This document shows positions 11,540 to 14,442 of a stretch of 14,442 nucleotides of DNA, piece by piece (the first letter of the stretch is position 1; each line of letters begins with the position of its first letter). A program made the translations under genes and the position numbers. Source of the DNA: an uncultured Oscillospiraceae bacterium (GTDB lineage: Bacteria > Bacillota > Clostridia > Oscillospirales > Oscillospiraceae); NCBI GenBank assembly GCA_934591725.1, contig CAKTPR010000056.1, forward strand, positions 1 to 14,442, read 5' to 3'. The notes beneath the pieces were generated by a model, which had not been told where the DNA came from, ran no database searches, and saw only the letters and a program-made list of their open reading frames with translations.

Positions 11540-12840
11540 CAGACTACCGAAATTATCTTCTCCGAATCGTCATTGTCCGGGAAATCAACGATCCTGATAT
11601 CCGCGCCAAGAGCGTTGAGCTTGCCGACAAAGTCCTCATAGCCGCGCTCGATATAATGGATGTCCTCCACTACGGTGGTTCCGACGGCGCACATACCGGC
11701 GATGACCATCGCAGCGCCAGCACGCAGGTCGCAGGCCTGAACCAGCGCGCCGGTCAGTCTCCTGCCGCCCTCGATAACGGCGACTCTGCCGTCGACCTGA
11801 ACCTCCGCGCCCATCTTGCGCAGTTCGTTCATGTATTTGAAGCGGTTATCGTACACGCCCTCGGTGATGACTGAGGTGCCGTTTGCCAGACACAGCAACG
11901 TACCCATAGGCGGCTGCATATCCGTCGGGAAGCCGGGGTACGGCAGCGTCTTGACGTTCACGCGGCGGAGCGTGCTTGCCCCCTTGACAAGCACGGAGTC
12001 TTCATTTTCCTGGACGATCGTCCCGGTCTCCCTGAGCTTTGCGCTGATACACTCAAGATGGCGGGGAATGACGTTCTTCACAAGGACTTCGCCGCCGGTG
12101 GCCGCCGCAGCGACCATGTAAGTTCCGGCTTCGATCTGATCGGGGATGATGGCGTAGCTGCCGCCGTGGAGCTTATCGACGCCGTTTATCTTGACGGTGT
12201 CAGTGCCCGCGCCGCGGATATCCGCGCCCATGGAGTTGAGGAAGTTTGCAAGATCGACAATGTGTGGTTCACGTGCGGCGTTCTCGATTATCGTCCTGCC
12301 CTGAGCAAGCGCCGCGGCGATGATGATATTCATCGTTGCGCCGACGGAGACCTTGTCCAGATAAATGCGCGCGCCGTGGAGTCTCCCGTCCCTCGCGTCG
12401 GCGTAGACGAAGCCGTTCTTTACGTCAACGTCAGCGCCAAGGGCGGTCATGCCTTTGATATGCTGGTCTATGGGGCGCACGCCGAAGTTGCAGCCGCCGG
12501 GCATGGTGGTCTTTGCGCTGCCGAAGCGGCCGAGCATTGCGCCGATGAGATAGTACGACGCCCTGATCTTGCGCATCAGGTCATAGGGAGCGTCCTTATA
12601 GGTCGCGTTCCTCGCGTCTATCTCTATCGTGGACTTATTGATATAGCGGATCTTTGCGCCAAGCTCCTTGAGGATGGTGAGGAGCATATCCGTATCGCTT
12701 ATCTGCGGGATATTCTCTATGCAGCAGACGCCGTCCACCATCAGAGCTGCCGGGATTATCGCCACTGCCGCGTTTTTCGCGCCGCTTATTTCGACCTCGC
12801 CGTGCAGCGTTGTAGCTCCGTTAATAACGTACTTTTCCAA
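11539..12840 (-). CDS. murA: UDP-N-acetylglucosamine 1-carboxyvinyltransferase
   Basis: MurA transfers enolpyruvate from PEP to UDP-GlcNAc, the first committed step of peptidoglycan synthesis, in the cytosol; it is the target of fosfomycin. The protein has 433 residues. SGAKNAAVAI contains the essential Lys22-Asn23. The active-site loop TMPGGCNFGVRPIDQHI has catalytic Cys117 (Cys115 in E. coli), so it is not the Cys-to-Asp resistant form. The TTG at 12840 is preferred as start, because GGAAGGTG lies 6 nt before it and the product then begins EKYVINGA, as in the family; the frame continues 17 codons further upstream without support. Firmicutes often carry two murA copies; which this is cannot be decided here. 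It leads the murA-walJ-rlmH unit. Confidence 0.97.
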   Translation of the reverse strand: MEKYVINGATTLHGEVEISGAKNAAVAIIPAALMVDGVCCIENIPQISDTDMLLTILKELGAKIRYINKSTIEIDARNATYKDAPYDLMRKIRASYYLIGAMLGRFGSAKTTMPGGCNFGVRPIDQHIKGMTALGADVDVKNGFVYADARDGRLHGARIYLDKVSVGATMNIIIAAALAQGRTIIENAAREPHIVDLANFLNSMGADIRGAGTDTVKINGVDKLHGGSYAIIPDQIEAGTYMVAAAATGGEVLVKNVIPRHLECISAKLRETGTIVQENEDSVLVKGASTLRRVNVKTLPYPGFPTDMQPPMGTLLCLANGTSVITEGVYDNRFKYMNELRKMGAEVQVDGRVAVIEGGRRLTGALVQACDLRAGAAMVIAGMCAVGTTVVEDIHYIERGYEDFVGKLNALGADIRIVDFPDNDDSEKIISVV

Positions 12841-12897
12841 TATATGCACCTTCCGATACTGTCGGATGCGGCCAACATACAGGCCGACCAATTTCAG

Positions 12898-12926
12898 ATT
12901 TTACCACAAAAGTCCTGTAATATCAA
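12898..12926 (-). promoter_or_regulatory. murA promoter
   Basis: On the minus strand, TTGATA (12926-12921) is spaced 17 nt from TAAAAT (12903-12898), with TGG before the -10 box. It gives a leader of about 50 nt containing small hairpins (TCCGA/TCGGA at 12852-12866 and GGCC/GGCC at 12871-12886). Confidence 0.75.
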
Positions 12927-12948
12927 CATTTATATTTTCCGGCCGGTT

Positions 12949-13482
12949 TTACCTGAGATACTTTGCCGCCTTGAGGATCGCGATAACGGTCTTCGCGTCC
13001 TCGATTTCGCCGTCTGCTACCATCTGCGTCAGCGTGTCAAAGCTGTACTTTTCGACGTTCAGGAACTCGCCCTCGTCCGGGTGGCACTTGCCGGCATGGA
13101 GCCCGCGCGCGAGGTAGACATGGATGATCTCGGTCGAGAAGCCGGGAGAGGTGTAGCAGCAGCCGAGGTCTATAAGCTCGTCAGCGGAGAAGCCCGTCTC
13201 CTCCGAAAGCTCGCGCACCGCACAGCTGAGATGCTCCTCGCCGTACTCAAGCTTGCCGGCCGGGGTCTCCAGCAGGGTCTTGCCCGCTGGGTAGCGGTAC
13301 TGGCGCACCATATAGCACATCCCATTGTCATCTACCGGGAGCACCGTGACGCCGCCGGGGTGCTTCACGACCTCGCGGTTCGCGATCTTCCCGTCGCATA
13401 GCTCTGCCTTGTCAAGATACACGTCGACGATGACGCCTTTATATTTAAGCTCACTGCTTACCTGCTTTTCTATCAGTTCCAT
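12949..13482 (-). CDS. Nudix hydrolase, ADP-ribose pyrophosphatase-like
   Basis: This 177-residue protein most resembles ADP-ribose pyrophosphatase (NudF type), which splits ADP-ribose into AMP and ribose 5-phosphate. The Nudix box is complete at residues 76-98: Gly76, Glu82, Arg90-Glu91, Glu94-Glu95 and Gly97, exactly the GX5EX7REUXEEXGU spacing. Upstream, MVRQYRYPAGKTLLETPAGKLE is the strand and loop typical of ADP-ribose-specific members, and SPGFSTEIIHVYLA follows. The start ATG has GGAGAT 6 nt upstream. It lies 22 nt before the murA -35 box and could contribute readthrough, but murA has its own promoter. Substrate choice among nucleoside diphosphate derivatives is inferred. Confidence 0.93.
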   Translation of the reverse strand: MELIEKQVSSELKYKGVIVDVYLDKAELCDGKIANREVVKHPGGVTVLPVDDNGMCYMVRQYRYPAGKTLLETPAGKLEYGEEHLSCAVRELSEETGFSADELIDLGCCYTSPGFSTEIIHVYLARGLHAGKCHPDEGEFLNVEKYSFDTLTQMVADGEIEDAKTVIAILKAAKYLR

Positions 13483-13532
13483 ATGTATATCTCCGTATCC
13501 GATAAATAATCTGATTTACATAATCCTCAGAA

Positions 13533-13538
13533 AGTATA
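13533..13538 (-). promoter_or_regulatory. Possible -10 box for the Nudix gene
   Basis: TATACT preceded by TGA (extended -10) lies about 50 nt upstream of the Nudix start on the minus strand. The -35 region 17 nt away (TGGAAA) is poor. Confidence 0.4.
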
Positions 13539-13669
13539 TCACACCGCGCGGCGGATTTCCATAATTTTTGCATGGAAAATCATTTTTTGTTTAAGTATGA
13601 TACTAATCAGCCCCTGAGATTGGCGAAAATGCAGAATTGCTTCAATAAACGGAGATGATTAATTACAGT

Positions 13670-13897
13670 ATGGTAACAGAATTCGTATCATCGGACAGCG
13701 TGGCCATATCACTTGCCGACGGAGAAACCGCGGATATCCGCGGCATGGTGCGCCTGTGCCTGCGCTCCGCCGGGCTGCGCCCGTGGGGAGACATGGAGGC
13801 GGAGCTTTTTGAATCCGGCAGCGGCTGTCTGCTGCTCGCGCGCCCCCGTCCCCCGCGGCAGCGGCGCGGTACATACCGGCGGCACATCAAGCGCTGA
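13670..13897 (+). CDS. Small hypothetical protein, MecA N-domain-like
   Basis: This frame of 75 residues (80 if the ATG at 13655 is used) begins MVTEFVSSDSVAISLADGE and later reads MEAELFESGSGCLLLARPRP. The beginning (short strand, then a serine/acidic segment) and the GCLLLARP-like strand resemble the N-terminal beta-alpha domain of MecA-type adaptor proteins and the small orphan versions seen in clostridia. The C-terminus is a basic tail (RPPRQRRGTYRRHIKR). The start is uncertain: GGAG lies directly against the first ATG and 15 nt before the second, which gives the more family-like beginning. It sits in front of smpB with a gap of about 100 nt. Function is not assigned. Confidence 0.5.
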   Translation: MVTEFVSSDSVAISLADGETADIRGMVRLCLRSAGLRPWGDMEAELFESGSGCLLLARPRPPRQRRGTYRRHIKR

Positions 13898-13939
13898 CGC
13901 TGTCTTTAACAAAATGTTCTTTTATTTTCCGGTGTCCTG

Positions 13940-13948
13940 TGCTATAAT
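13940..13948 (+). promoter_or_regulatory. smpB promoter (extended -10)
   Basis: TGCTATAAT gives a consensus -10 box (13943-13948) with the extended TGn motif. No good -35 box is present, as is common for extended -10 promoters. Confidence 0.6.
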
Positions 13949-13996
13949 ATTCCAGCAAACAGACGGGCGTATGTGCGCGGAAAGGAAGTGAGCGCT

Positions 13997-14442
13997 TTGC
14001 CGAAGCAGACCGGTATAAAGGAGATCAGCAAAAACCGGAAGGCTTTCCATGAATACTTCGTGCTGGAGCGCTTCGAGGCCGGCATTGAGCTGGCCGGTAC
14101 TGAGGTCAAGTCGATCCGGGCGGGTCAGGTAAACCTCAAGGATTCCTTCTGCACTATCAAGGACGGCGAGCTTTTCGTCCGCGGGATGCACATAAGCCCC
14201 TATGAGCACGGCAACATTTTCAATAAAGACCCGGTCAGGCCGCGTCGGCTTCTGATGCACAAGCGCGAGATACTCAAGCTTCAGGCGCGCGTAATGCAGG
14301 ACGGCGTCGCGCTCATTCCGCTGTCGCTGTATTTCAAGGACAGCCGAGTCAAGGTGGAGCTTGGTCTGTGCAAGGGCAAAAAGCTGCACGACAAGCGCGA
14401 CAGCGAGGCCGACCGTGAATCCAAGCGCGATATCGACAGAGC
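13997..14442 (+). CDS. smpB: SsrA-binding protein SmpB (partial, 3' end off window)
   Basis: SmpB binds tmRNA and mimics the anticodon arm of a tRNA, so that stalled ribosomes are rescued and the nascent chain is tagged for proteolysis. The window holds 148 codons without a stop; the family is about 150-160 residues, so only the last few are missing. Hallmarks are KEISKNRKAFHEYFVLERFEAGIELAGTEVKSIRAG, VNLKDSF, HISPYEHGN, RRLLMHKREI, the strand LIPLSLYFKDSRVKVELGL and the basic tail GKKLHDKRDSEADRESKRDI. The TTG at 13997 is chosen because GGAAGTGA lies 5 nt upstream and the product then begins PKQTGIKEI; a GTG at 13988 is inside that site. The tmRNA gene is often nearby but is not in the window. 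Confidence 0.95.
   Translation, partial: MPKQTGIKEISKNRKAFHEYFVLERFEAGIELAGTEVKSIRAGQVNLKDSFCTIKDGELFVRGMHISPYEHGNIFNKDPVRPRRLLMHKREILKLQARVMQDGVALIPLSLYFKDSRVKVELGLCKGKKLHDKRDSEADRESKRDIDR

Noticed and set aside
12058..13401. A 447-residue plus-strand open frame opposite murA and the Nudix gene
   Set aside because: It spans two well-supported genes and their promoter region on the other strand, and shows no domain.

Overview
The window looks like a chromosomal segment of a GC-rich clostridial Firmicute, probably of the Oscillospiraceae/Ruminococcaceae type. This rests on strong GGAGG-type ribosome-binding sites, frequent GTG/TTG starts, clean TTGACA/TATAAT-type promoters, a YtrA-type GntR regulator next to an ABC ATPase, the cluster murA - yycJ/walJ-like - rlmH, and GC-rich intergenic palindromes. 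Species cannot be named from sequence alone.

Layout. (1) 1-677, minus strand: a GntR/YtrA-type regulator overlapping the start of an ABC ATPase that runs off the left edge, with a well-formed promoter and a palindrome over its -10 box. (2) 764-1160: a remnant of a secreted protein resembling SipW-dependent (TasA/camelysin-type) proteins, then two GC-rich hairpins. (3) 1160-6404: a TetR regulator divergent from a tightly packed five-gene plus-strand operon. The operon encodes a small four-helix membrane protein with an HDxDH motif, a Cu+-type P1B ATPase with no nucleotide-binding (N) domain and no heavy-metal-associated (HMA) domain, an HMA-TauE/SafE-like membrane protein, a lactonase-like metallo-beta-lactamase-fold hydrolase, and an isoprenylcysteine methyltransferase-like membrane protein. 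Two near-identical operators of the form TTACCnnTTGGTCAA lie between tetR and the operon, one on the tetR -35 box and one at the expected operon start site. (4) 6457-7922: a palindromic repeat/terminator, an anchored endonuclease/exonuclease/phosphatase-family protein on the minus strand, and a 281-bp element with 29-bp terminal inverted repeats (MITE-like) directly upstream of its ribosome-binding site. (5) 8031-9529: glyA (serine hydroxymethyltransferase) with its own promoter, a long structured leader and a terminator. (6) 9536-10244: structured intergenic DNA, tRNA-Leu(UAG) and tRNA-Gly(GCC), both minus strand, each with a terminator. (7) 10284-13482: minus-strand housekeeping block murA - yycJ/walJ-like - rlmH with overlapping genes, preceded by a Nudix hydrolase. 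(8) 13670-14442: a small MecA-like acidic ORF and smpB, which runs off the right edge.

The most unusual part is the TetR-controlled operon. The context suggests copper handling: CPC, YN and MxxSS transport motifs in the ATPase, and a GMxCxxC HMA domain on the neighbouring transporter. However, the ATPase has only 85 residues between its phosphorylated Asp and GDGIND, where full CopA proteins have roughly 110 more. It is therefore either a dead or decoy pump or an unusual one. The hydrolase and methyltransferase are unexpected partners for a copper pump, and their substrates are unknown.
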